Shown here: in pieces, positions 55,388-63,732 of the stretch
How the letters are laid out: every line of letters begins with the position of its first letter
Numbering within the stretch: position 1 is the stretch's first letter
Assembly (NCBI GenBank): GCA_944393745.1
Contig: CALYBD010000008.1
Coordinates: forward strand, 1 to 64,000
Direction: 5' to 3'
Length of the DNA stretch: 64,000 bases
Origin: an uncultured Alphaproteobacteria bacterium
GTDB lineage: Bacteria; Pseudomonadota; Alphaproteobacteria; CAAGCB01; CAG-977
Made by a program: the position numbers and the translations under genes
The notes under the pieces: generated by a model
The model's input: only the letters and a program-made list of their open reading frames with translations
What the model was told of the DNA's origin: nothing
The model's database searches: none

Positions 55388-56315
55388 TGTCGCCTTAAAA
55401 AACGCCTTGCGTCCGTTGGAACCGTATCTGGAACTGACGGGAACGAACGAGGTCATTGTCAATCGGGAAAACGAGGTCGTATTGGAAACGGCTTCCGGTT
55501 GGGAGTTCGTTCCGGATAAAAACATCACGAAAGAGATGTTCCTGTCCGTCGGGCGCATTTTAGCCAACCGCGCCGGAACGGACTTTGACGCGCACCCGTA
55601 TTTGGGGGCGGAGCTGCCGGACGGTCATCGTCTTCATTTGTGTATGGGAACGACGGTTGAAAGCGGGCTTTGCGCCGCCATTCGTCTGAAACGTTCGCGT
55701 AAGCTGACGATCGACAACTTCCTGACGGAAAAATCCTTTGCGCCGAAACCGGAAATGTCGTTCGACTTTGACGACATTCCGAACAGTCTGAAGCGGCTTG
55801 TTTTGGAAAAGCGGAACATTCTGATTTCTGGCGCGACCAGTTCGGGCAAGACGAACCTCTTAAACGTGTTGTTGAAGTATGTGCCTAAAACCGACCGCTT
55901 CCTGACGATGGAAGACGTGCGGGAATTGGACACGAGCCATTTGTTGAACACGGTTCACTTTGTCCTGCCGGACAACGGGGCGGAAACGGAAATCACGCAA
56001 AACGACGTGATCGACGCGATGATGAGGTTGCGTCCCGACCGGATCGCTTGCGGCGAATTGAGAAGCCGGAACACCTGGACGTTGCTTTCCTTGCTGAACA
56101 ACGGACACGGCGGCTGTATGACGACCATTCACGCCGGTTCGCCGCTTCACGCCATCAGCAAGGTCGTTACGAACGCGATGACCGGCGACAAGTGCGTGGA
56201 CAAAGACGTTATGGAAAAGATCGTTCGGGACTGTCTGGATTGCGTCATTCAAATCAAAGTGTCCGAGGGCGAACGCTATATCTCGGATATCGCTTTAAGA
56301 GGGAGGGACTACTGA
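55371..56315 (+). CDS. virB11: VirB11 traffic ATPase
   Basis: A 314-residue hexameric ATPase of the GspE/VirB11 family: Walker A ISGATSSGKTNLLN (Lys160), an Asp box MEDVRELD, and RPDRIACGELRSR (Walker B region), plus MTTIHAGSPLHA. It switches the system between pilus assembly and DNA transfer. Start at 55371 has GGAG before it; a longer form begins at 55353. Overlaps virD4 by 1 bp (TGATG). Confidence 0.92.
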   Translation: MNSASNVALKNALRPLEPYLELTGTNEVIVNRENEVVLETASGWEFVPDKNITKEMFLSVGRILANRAGTDFDAHPYLGAELPDGHRLHLCMGTTVESGLCAAIRLKRSRKLTIDNFLTEKSFAPKPEMSFDFDDIPNSLKRLVLEKRNILISGATSSGKTNLLNVLLKYVPKTDRFLTMEDVRELDTSHLLNTVHFVLPDNGAETEITQNDVIDAMMRLRPDRIACGELRSRNTWTLLSLLNNGHGGCMTTIHAGSPLHAISKVVTNAMTGDKCVDKDVMEKIVRDCLDCVIQIKVSEGERYISDIALRGRDY

Positions 56316-58060
56316 TGACACCTTGGTCTGAAACATCTAAAAAACAGAAACACAGCGTTTATACCGGAATCGGATTGTCCGTCTTATGCGCGGTTTATTG
56401 CCTAATTGTTCGGCGGATCGTTGTCGTGAACGGACAAAGCCGTTTCTTCGATTGTCTGGTCTATACTGTCAAAGTTATTTACGGCGGATCGTTTGACGGG
56501 GTTGACGAAACGGCGTTTGCCGTCGGATTCAGCGGTATTATCCTTTTGCTCCTTGTTATCGGTTGGGGAGCGTTCGCTTTTTTATCGGCGGAAGAAGCCC
56601 CTTATGGCGAAGCGCGGTTCGCGACGGTTTCCGACATCAAGAAAATGGGATTGCTCGATGAGGAAAATTCCTCCGGCATTATCGTCGGCAAATCGGGACA
56701 GCGGCTTTTATCCCCGAACTGTCTGCGGCACGGCATCGCTCTGGCACCGACGCGAAGCGGCAAAACGGCGGGCTTTGTCATTCCGTCCGCTTTGTCGTTC
56801 AAAGGTTCCCTTGTCATCGTCGATCCGAAAGGCGAATTGGAAAAGCTGCTTGCCAAACCGTTGAAGAAAACGGGTAAAACCGTTTACACAATCGACTGGT
56901 CTGACGAATACTCGAAAGATTCTTGGAATCCCTTGTCGTTAAAAGTGTTCCCGTCCGTGTTTTCCTCTTTCGGGGAGGCGGAACGACAGGCGGAGCGTAT
57001 CGCCGCGATGCTTGTCGGGCAAAAGGCGCAAACGGAAGACCATTGGGAAACAAACGCCAAAAAGCATATCGCGGCGTTGATTTTGTTCTCCGTTTATTTG
57101 GGCGAACTGTCGGAACTCCGGCTTGATCCGCGTTATCCCCAAACCATCAAGGACTATAACGATTTCCACGAACCGCATTTGTCAAAGGTCTATCACTTCA
57201 TCGCCAAAGATGTCGATGTCGCAAAACTTCTGACCGGGGACGAAGAAGCGTTGTTGTCCGCAAAGCAAAACCTTGAAGAACTGATTACATACGCCGCCCA
57301 CGTTCACGCGCCCGCCCGCATTTTGAACGACTTGTCGGCTTGGCGGAACGCGCCGGACAATGAAGCAGGATCGCATATGACGACGTTCCTTTCAAAACTT
57401 CAAATCTGGCGCAGTCAGGCGGTCGAGGGCGCGACGCGGAGATGTTCTTTTGAATGGCAGGATTTAAGGGATTCCCCGTGTGCCGTCTTCATCAAATTCC
57501 CGCAAAGAGACGCTCAATCTTTGGGCGTTCTGACGGCGTTGTTCTTTGAAACATTCTTCGGTTGGGCGTTGGATATACCGAGAAAGCCGTTGGAATGTCC
57601 GATTGCCATACTTGCCGACGAGTTCGGAAGCCTGCCTAAAATCAATCTGATGACGGACTTCCTTTCCAAAGGCGCGGGTATGGGCGCGGTCATCTGGATC
57701 ATCGTTCAAGACTTCGCGCAAATCAAGGCGACTTATGGCGACAAAGGCTTCGACACGATCAAAACGAACTGTTCCTATTTGTTGGTTTACGCGCAAAACA
57801 ATTTCAACACGCAAAGGGAACTGTCCCAAATGACGGGAAAGACGACAGCAACGCGACGGAGCCTGTCGCGGTCGAGCAAAGGCGACACGTCCGTTTCCCA
57901 TAACGCCGAGGGGCGCGATTTAATGTCCGTCGCGGATTGGGGAGCCATTCCGTTCGGGCGGCACGTTTTGTTGTGTCAGGGCTTTATGACGCGTCCCGTT
58001 TATTGCGAAACCCCGCTTTACTTCAACGAGAAACGATTTACGGAGAAACTTGATGGCTGA
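56315..58060 (+). CDS. virD4: VirD4 coupling protein
   Basis: A 581-residue type IV coupling protein: two N-terminal membrane segments (IGLSVLCAVYCLIV and FSGIILLLLVIGWGAFAFL), Walker A APTRSGKTAGFVIPS (Lys150), Walker B-like CPIAILADEFGSLPKI, and the phrase WIIVQDFAQIKATYG. It brings the relaxase-DNA complex to the channel. A longer open frame upstream overlaps virB11 and is not real. Overlaps virB6 by 8 bp. Confidence 0.93.
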   Translation: MTPWSETSKKQKHSVYTGIGLSVLCAVYCLIVRRIVVVNGQSRFFDCLVYTVKVIYGGSFDGVDETAFAVGFSGIILLLLVIGWGAFAFLSAEEAPYGEARFATVSDIKKMGLLDEENSSGIIVGKSGQRLLSPNCLRHGIALAPTRSGKTAGFVIPSALSFKGSLVIVDPKGELEKLLAKPLKKTGKTVYTIDWSDEYSKDSWNPLSLKVFPSVFSSFGEAERQAERIAAMLVGQKAQTEDHWETNAKKHIAALILFSVYLGELSELRLDPRYPQTIKDYNDFHEPHLSKVYHFIAKDVDVAKLLTGDEEALLSAKQNLEELITYAAHVHAPARILNDLSAWRNAPDNEAGSHMTTFLSKLQIWRSQAVEGATRRCSFEWQDLRDSPCAVFIKFPQRDAQSLGVLTALFFETFFGWALDIPRKPLECPIAILADEFGSLPKINLMTDFLSKGAGMGAVIWIIVQDFAQIKATYGDKGFDTIKTNCSYLLVYAQNNFNTQRELSQMTGKTTATRRSLSRSSKGDTSVSHNAEGRDLMSVADWGAIPFGRHVLLCQGFMTRPVYCETPLYFNEKRFTEKLDG

Positions 58061-58985
58061 AACGTGCTATTCCTGTCAGATTTTTGACGTGTTCAATCAG
58101 AAAACGCTTTCTTTTTGTCAGGCGTTCTTCGAAGCCGTAACGCCCGAATTGAAGTCGCTTCTGGCCTATCTGTTTTTGCTCTGGATCATTTACCGGCTTT
58201 GTGAATCTCTGATCGGCAGGGAACAAAACATTCAAGGCTTGATAAAAGAGTTCATCGACCTTTCGATTGCGACGGCGTTATTGCAGAGTTTTCAGTATTG
58301 GAGCGGCATCTGCTTCTGGATTTACAATTTCGGAATGGAGTTGGGCATCAGAATCCTGCAAATTACGTCCGAGGGGCAAGCCGTTCTGAAATCCTCCTCC
58401 GGCACGGAGGCCTTGTTGACTTATGTCGAATCCGCTTTTACACCCGTTCTGGACAAGATCGGCGTGATGATGAGCGACGTTTCGTGGACGAGCCTGAAAC
58501 TCGCAATCGCCATTATTCCCGTCGCTGTCATTTATTTCCTGTTACTTTGGCGGATATTCGCAAGCCTGTTCAACGTGTTCGTCCAGTTATTCGCGATCAC
58601 GCTGCTTGCGCCGGTTCTGTGCGCGTTTTACGCCCTGCCGCCGTTCCAACGGGCAAGCTATACGGCGATAAGGATTCTCCTGACGAACAGCCTTCAAATC
58701 GTTCTGTCCTGCGGCACGATCGGCATAATCCTGACTTACCTGAACAGCCTCAATCTGTTCCAGGACAACAACGTCGCCGTAACGGTCGGCACGGTCGGAT
58801 ATATGCAAATGCTCTTTACCGGCGCACTCCTTTGGGGTGCCTACGGCATCATCATCGGCACGCCGTCCCAAATCCTGAACGTCGGGAACGTCAATGACGC
58901 AAATCCCGTCCTGACCTTTATCGGACATCTGCCGAACAAGGCTGTCAATTTTGCAAAAGGGTATATTCCGTTCGGGAAGAAATAA
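58053..58985 (+). CDS. virB6: VirB6/TrbL-like multi-pass channel protein
   Basis: A 310-residue protein with about six hydrophobic segments (for example LLAYLFLLWIIYRLC, IIPVAVIYFLLLWRIF, VQLFAITLLAPVLCAFYAL, YMQMLFTGALLWGAYGIIIG). It matches VirB6/TrbL in length and topology. Its place after virD4, at the operon end, differs from VirB operons where virB6 follows virB5. ATG 58053 is preferred over TTG 58050. Confidence 0.8.
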   Translation: MAETCYSCQIFDVFNQKTLSFCQAFFEAVTPELKSLLAYLFLLWIIYRLCESLIGREQNIQGLIKEFIDLSIATALLQSFQYWSGICFWIYNFGMELGIRILQITSEGQAVLKSSSGTEALLTYVESAFTPVLDKIGVMMSDVSWTSLKLAIAIIPVAVIYFLLLWRIFASLFNVFVQLFAITLLAPVLCAFYALPPFQRASYTAIRILLTNSLQIVLSCGTIGIILTYLNSLNLFQDNNVAVTVGTVGYMQMLFTGALLWGAYGIIIGTPSQILNVGNVNDANPVLTFIGHLPNKAVNFAKGYIPFGKK

Positions 58986-59087
58986 CTGGTTTTCCGCTTC
59001 TGCTTTTCGTATTCATAACAGCCGTTATAGGATTTTTGGCTTTTTCTTGGGAATTTAATATTTCTGTTTATAAAAATAGGATGGAAT

Positions 59088-59744
59088 TTATTTAATTTTC
59101 TTCAGAAATCCATCTGTAAAAGAAGAAGGATTTGAGAATTTTTTTTCTCCATGTATTGGAAAACTTACACAAAGAATCTTTTCGTTGATTGTAATAATTA
59201 CTCCCTCACCAAAAGTCGTATGAATAACTTTATCTCCAACAGAAATCTCAATAAGAGAAGAAGATTGAGAAATCGTATGAACAGTTGATGAGTGAAGAAC
59301 CTCCTTGTTTACAGTTCTGTTGCTGGTTTGATATTTAACAGTATTTTTTTCATATACGGGATTCATATTTAATTTACTACCATAGCCATCTTGAAAAGAT
59401 TGCCTGTATTCAAGAGGGACTGTTTTCATAATAGCCTCTATATCTTGATGCTTGGATTTTTGTTTGAAATTATGCTCCCTTATCAGAGTTGCAACATATT
59501 CATTACAATTAATTCTTGCATATACGTTTCCGCGTCCGGCAGTAAACTTAAAAAATGGAGGAAAATTTGTTTCTGGAACTAAGCAATGGATACGTCCCTC
59601 GCTTCCCCATGCACCCTGATCTTCGTTGTTTTCCCATCGAAGTTCTGCATTTCTTGAATCAGCTAAAAAACCCAAAGCAAAGTAATATTCATAAAAGTTG
59701 TTAAAACAAACTTGTCTTTGAACCCCGTATGACAACTTTATCAT
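59088..59744 (-). CDS. Restriction-cargo companion protein with Tudor-like C-terminus
   Basis: A 218-residue protein of unknown function. Its N-terminal 130 residues contain Trp/Phe-rich patches (NNFYEYYFALGFLAD, QGAWGSEGRIHCL, FPPFFKFTAGRG). Its C-terminal residues 168-205 read VGDKVIHTTFGEGVIITI..LCVSFPIHGEKKF, like the Tudor-fold C-terminal domain of UvrD/PcrA helicases. It is 15 bp after the HNH nuclease gene and shares its AT-rich composition, so it may belong to the same restriction unit. No catalytic motif is seen. Confidence 0.7.
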   Translation of the reverse strand: MIKLSYGVQRQVCFNNFYEYYFALGFLADSRNAELRWENNEDQGAWGSEGRIHCLVPETNFPPFFKFTAGRGNVYARINCNEYVATLIREHNFKQKSKHQDIEAIMKTVPLEYRQSFQDGYGSKLNMNPVYEKNTVKYQTSNRTVNKEVLHSSTVHTISQSSSLIEISVGDKVIHTTFGEGVIITINEKILCVSFPIHGEKKFSNPSSFTDGFLKKIK

Positions 59745-59759
59745 AATATTTCCTCTTTA

Positions 59760-60986
59760 TTATACTGAAGCATAGTGAACGTTGATTGCATTAACAACAG
59801 AAGCAAAATCCATATCTGCTATATCAAGAATATCATCATCATCAAAACCGATATTCAATACATATAACAAATTTGAAAAATCATAAATATGTTCGACGGT
59901 TGCACTGTTGAGATTTTCTTGGATTCTATCGGCTTTTGAAAGCAATAGCAGATGTTGATAGGCGTTATTTATTTCCAATGTTCTTCCGTTCGGATGAGCA
60001 TATCCCAAATGCTGTGTAGGGGTTAGAGCGATAATATTCTCTAAATAGGAACAAATCTCTGGAAATTCTGTTTCCGGAAAAATGTGGTGCATATGAATTG
60101 CCCTATCATTGATATGAATACCATCCAAATGCTCCGTTTTCCCATTTCTGGTCTGATCATTGAAGATTCGCAGAAAACGTTTTGCTTTTGCCGACTGATA
60201 ATGATAGTAAGCATCATTAACTTCGGCAGAATGTTCAGCCGCATACTCTTTACGAGTAATGCCTTTTGGCTTATTCGCATAAATATCTCTGAAATTATTG
60301 CGGTTATACATCAGCATATCGTATGTGATAGGCTGTTCAGACATTCGGCCTTTCTCGGTTCCACAAGAATGATTATAGTATGCAAGAGGATTAAGGACTT
60401 TTATAAAGATTCTATTGCACTCTACTGCACCGTTAATTTTGGTATGTTGCATTATGAAGTCAGCATATCCTTGTTTCATATCAGCATAAGAGTCTTTGGT
60501 TTGTAAGCGGAAAAAATCCTCGAAAAGATGGTAAATACCACTATCTCGCAGAACACATTCAATGTAAGTTCTGAGAAAGAACAAAGCATTACGTTCGCGT
60601 AACGCGATATACTCTAGCACGTCAGCATTTGCGATGGCATAATAATTTCTAGAACCTCTTTTTTCTTTCCTTAACACGCCTGAATATGCAAGCATTTCCA
60701 TAGGTTGCTGAAAGAACTTATCATATTCATTTTTTGCGCTAATGTGCTCAACACCAGGCTTTCTGAAAATTGCTTCGACATTCTCAACTGTATAATCATA
60801 ATGCCAAACATCAAGAGTAGTAAAAAACTCATTTTTATGGGCAAAGCCAAAATTCATAATGCAGTCAGCAACAACCGTTACCACATCAGCGGCGCATTTC
60901 TGATCAATCCAACGACCATTGCCGCTAATTCTTAAATCATAGTTTTTTATATTCAAAAATGTCCGTATATCTTCTTGCGTTAGCAT
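59760..60986 (-). CDS. HNH restriction endonuclease candidate
   Basis: A 408-residue protein with an HNH-type metal-finger motif near residues 298-326: HMHHIFPETEFPE, then N317, and LTPTQH with a final His at 326. N-terminal 250 residues carry a helical, probably DNA-recognition region. It follows a fused m5C/m6A methyltransferase by 55 bp in the same direction, so the two should form a restriction-modification pair. Type IIS enzymes with HNH folds are known (for example Eco31I). This protein is shorter than those. The specificity is not known. Confidence 0.75.
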   Translation of the reverse strand: MLTQEDIRTFLNIKNYDLRISGNGRWIDQKCAADVVTVVADCIMNFGFAHKNEFFTTLDVWHYDYTVENVEAIFRKPGVEHISAKNEYDKFFQQPMEMLAYSGVLRKEKRGSRNYYAIANADVLEYIALRERNALFFLRTYIECVLRDSGIYHLFEDFFRLQTKDSYADMKQGYADFIMQHTKINGAVECNRIFIKVLNPLAYYNHSCGTEKGRMSEQPITYDMLMYNRNNFRDIYANKPKGITRKEYAAEHSAEVNDAYYHYQSAKAKRFLRIFNDQTRNGKTEHLDGIHINDRAIHMHHIFPETEFPEICSYLENIIALTPTQHLGYAHPNGRTLEINNAYQHLLLLSKADRIQENLNSATVEHIYDFSNLLYVLNIGFDDDDILDIADMDFASVVNAINVHYASV

Positions 60987-61041
60987 ATAGGCTTACCTCC
61001 AAATCAGCATAAGATAATAGTTTTGCTGACAACTAACCTCC

Positions 61042-63564
61042 TTACTTATAAGCAGGAGAAAACTTTTTCCCATCGTGTAGTGCTCCATAGAAAAATACAG
61101 AACAAGCATCAACATTTAGAGAACGGGTTTGATAGTTTCTTGCAATCTGATAGAATTGTCTATATTCGTTACTTGAAAAGTATAAACATTGTTCTTTTGA
61201 AAGCTTTATTCCGTTCTTTGGAATCAGAATAGCGAGGGAGCCATTTACCAATAGACCTTTAGGTTTTTTCATTACTCTTGGTTTATAAGTCATATTGGGA
61301 GTGATATAGACATCACTACGTTCCAAATAATCGTATACAGACAAGCTTAATGCTGTTGATTTCTTAATGTAAGAATCATAACCATCAATGTTAATGATTT
61401 TAGCACCATCATCACTAATGTTTCTCGATTTCAAAACCCTAATTTCACCACTACAAGACGTATTATTATTTGTAATCTGACGATCTCTAAAAACCGTAAA
61501 ACAATCAAAGTCCATCTTTCGAAAAACAGAATCAAACAACTCATTTCTGTATATTATCCAGTAAGGTAGTTTCTCATCACAGATATATGATTGTTTCTGC
61601 AAAATATCGAAATTATGTGTAACAGATATAACTTTCGTTTTTTCAGGTTTTGCATAAGTATTGACGAACAAAGCTATCGTTTCTATCAAAACACCTGGAA
61701 AACCTTTTTCTCCAAAATCAATAATACACTCTATTCTTTTCTTGGAAAGATAGCTTCTTGACACAGCAAATTCAGGCGTGTTTAAAATGAATTTTGGGAA
61801 AACAATCGCTACATAATCAGCTATCTCTACAGCCTTATCTAAAAAGAAAGAACAGATATTAGTTGTTTCTTTATTTATGGCCGACTCAAGGTATTTTTTT
61901 AGTAATGAGGCATTGTTTTTCATTTTGAAAAATGGTGGATTACCGATGATGAAATCGTATCTTTCTTTAAATTTATGGAGTAGAAAATCGTCTACGATGT
62001 AATTGATATGGCAAGAACCTGGAATCCCGTTCTTTTTCAATAATGCTTTTGCAATTCTTAAACTGTTTGGATCAATGTCAACCAAGTCGATAATTAAATT
62101 TTTTCCCTCGAAACGCTTGAGAATAAGGGGGATAAAATTACCAACACCTGCCGATGGTTCCAATATCCGTATTTCGTCTTTCTCGATATCCGGAAGTGAT
62201 TTAATTATTTCTGTAATTAGAGTCTTATTTGTGTAGAAAGCAGCGTTATCTGTTCGACTTGTATTCGACATTTCTGCGATTCTGCTTAATGCGGAGATGG
62301 AAAGATTCTTCGGGTTTGTCTCAATAAACGCAATTATCTCATCTACACTTTGAAATCTATATTGGTTAACCATCCTGTTGATAGTAGCACTATTTATGGG
62401 GGTGGTATCTAATACAGAACGGATATTAGCCGCAATTTTTTGGAATATGATAGTCGGAACAGCCTCGCCCAATGACTGTCTAATTTTGATTTCTTCTCTT
62501 TTCAAGTATGCCCTTTTTTGTGATTCTGGCAATTCGTTCAGTTGTTCAAGAGATTCATCACTCCACTTGAATGAATCGGGGACGGTCATCATCCGCATAA
62601 GCTCCCGAATACTGAATACTCGATCATCTTCTGGATGAATGGTATTCTGACTTGCTAACTGATCATTTCTTGTGTGAACGCATGGCCCAACTTTGTCCCA
62701 AATTTGTCTGCGGTATTTATCTCCATTCTTCCGTTGATTAAGAACGATTTTCCCATCAATAATTTGGTGCGGCCTTTTTTTCTCATCGGCATTGTCGAAA
62801 GCTGATTCACCTTCTTTCAGATCTGCAATCCACTCTCGCATATATTCTGGATACGCTCTGAAAGAATGGTAAATATCAAGCGGATCTATCTCAGAAAAAT
62901 TTTTCAATCTTTTCATTGCCCCAATAACTTGGCGCAAAGTCTTTTCCGGTTTTGTATCAGGGTAGAGTTCAAACGGAGACACTTCGTCAGAAAACTCCTT
63001 GCTTACACCAATTACAACCGTTCTCGTTCTGCTCGAACAGGCCCCATAATTCTTGAAATTGATAATTCGATAGGCATAAGAATAGTCTGCACTAAGGTTA
63101 TTTTTGATTGCTTCAGCTATAGGCTTGTCTAAACCATCAAGATCGGTACAAACCGTTTTCATAAAAGCCGGAACATTCTCAAATATAAAGAAATTTGGGT
63201 GAATAGCTTTAACAATCTTAATCGATTCTACAACAAGGGAGTTACGAATAATTTCTGTATCAGTTTTTTTGTGATTTGCTACAGACATACCCTGGCAGGG
63301 CGGAGTAGCAATCACAACATCCACTTTTTTGATTTTTTCTTTTGATTTCCAAAAATCAATTTCATCATATAATTGTTTTTTTGTCTCGTCTTTCGTAATA
63401 TCTCCGCAAATATATCCTGTCGAATACTTGCACTTGCCGTTAGACTTTTGGATATCAAGGCGACGTTTAATTATTTCGTTGGTGGCAATGCACTCAAAAC
63501 CCTCCATCTTGAATCCATAGCAACCTATACCAGCACTGCTAAACAAGCTAACATAAGTTTTCAT
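61042..63564 (-). CDS. Fused m5C and m6A DNA methyltransferase
   Basis: An 840-residue protein with two methyltransferase domains. Residues 1-385 are a C5-cytosine enzyme: FSSAGIGCYGFKMEGF (SAM), ATPPCQG with catalytic Cys90, FENV (129-132), SRTRTVVIG and a late VPTIIFQKIAANI. Residues 440-840 are an N6-adenine enzyme: EPSAGVGNFI (469-478) and catalytic NPPFF (542-546). Two different base-methylating domains fit an asymmetric restriction site where each strand needs its own modification. It is followed by an HNH nuclease. AT-rich codon use differs from the neighbouring secretion genes, a sign of recent gain. Confidence 0.85.
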   Translation of the reverse strand: MKTYVSLFSSAGIGCYGFKMEGFECIATNEIIKRRLDIQKSNGKCKYSTGYICGDITKDETKKQLYDEIDFWKSKEKIKKVDVVIATPPCQGMSVANHKKTDTEIIRNSLVVESIKIVKAIHPNFFIFENVPAFMKTVCTDLDGLDKPIAEAIKNNLSADYSYAYRIINFKNYGACSSRTRTVVIGVSKEFSDEVSPFELYPDTKPEKTLRQVIGAMKRLKNFSEIDPLDIYHSFRAYPEYMREWIADLKEGESAFDNADEKKRPHQIIDGKIVLNQRKNGDKYRRQIWDKVGPCVHTRNDQLASQNTIHPEDDRVFSIRELMRMMTVPDSFKWSDESLEQLNELPESQKRAYLKREEIKIRQSLGEAVPTIIFQKIAANIRSVLDTTPINSATINRMVNQYRFQSVDEIIAFIETNPKNLSISALSRIAEMSNTSRTDNAAFYTNKTLITEIIKSLPDIEKDEIRILEPSAGVGNFIPLILKRFEGKNLIIDLVDIDPNSLRIAKALLKKNGIPGSCHINYIVDDFLLHKFKERYDFIIGNPPFFKMKNNASLLKKYLESAINKETTNICSFFLDKAVEIADYVAIVFPKFILNTPEFAVSRSYLSKKRIECIIDFGEKGFPGVLIETIALFVNTYAKPEKTKVISVTHNFDILQKQSYICDEKLPYWIIYRNELFDSVFRKMDFDCFTVFRDRQITNNNTSCSGEIRVLKSRNISDDGAKIINIDGYDSYIKKSTALSLSVYDYLERSDVYITPNMTYKPRVMKKPKGLLVNGSLAILIPKNGIKLSKEQCLYFSSNEYRQFYQIARNYQTRSLNVDACSVFFYGALHDGKKFSPAYK

Positions 63565-63732
63565 CAGTATATCCTGAAACAGAGTTTAATCTTTCCATCG
63601 AACCATAGCATTCATTTTGGCTTTGAACAAAAAAATGATAACCTAAGGAATGTGTCTTTTCAATTCAAAAAATGACAGATTTAAAAGACTCTTAATAGAT
63701 AGACGACTCGTTCAAAAATTGAAGACTCGTTT
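63565..63732. other. Non-coding gap at the cargo/relaxase border
   Basis: A 168-bp AT-rich stretch between the methyltransferase start and the relaxase-like stop. GACTCGTT appears twice close together (63703-63730 region). A promoter for the restriction operon must lie here; no clear boxes were found. An origin of transfer could be near, but none was recognised. Confidence 0.35.

Noticed and set aside
56048-56314. N-terminal extension of VirD4 inside virB11
   Set aside because: The extension overlaps virB11 out of frame and is Arg-rich. The TGATG overlap at 56313-56317 with the coupling protein's membrane segments right after gives the real start.
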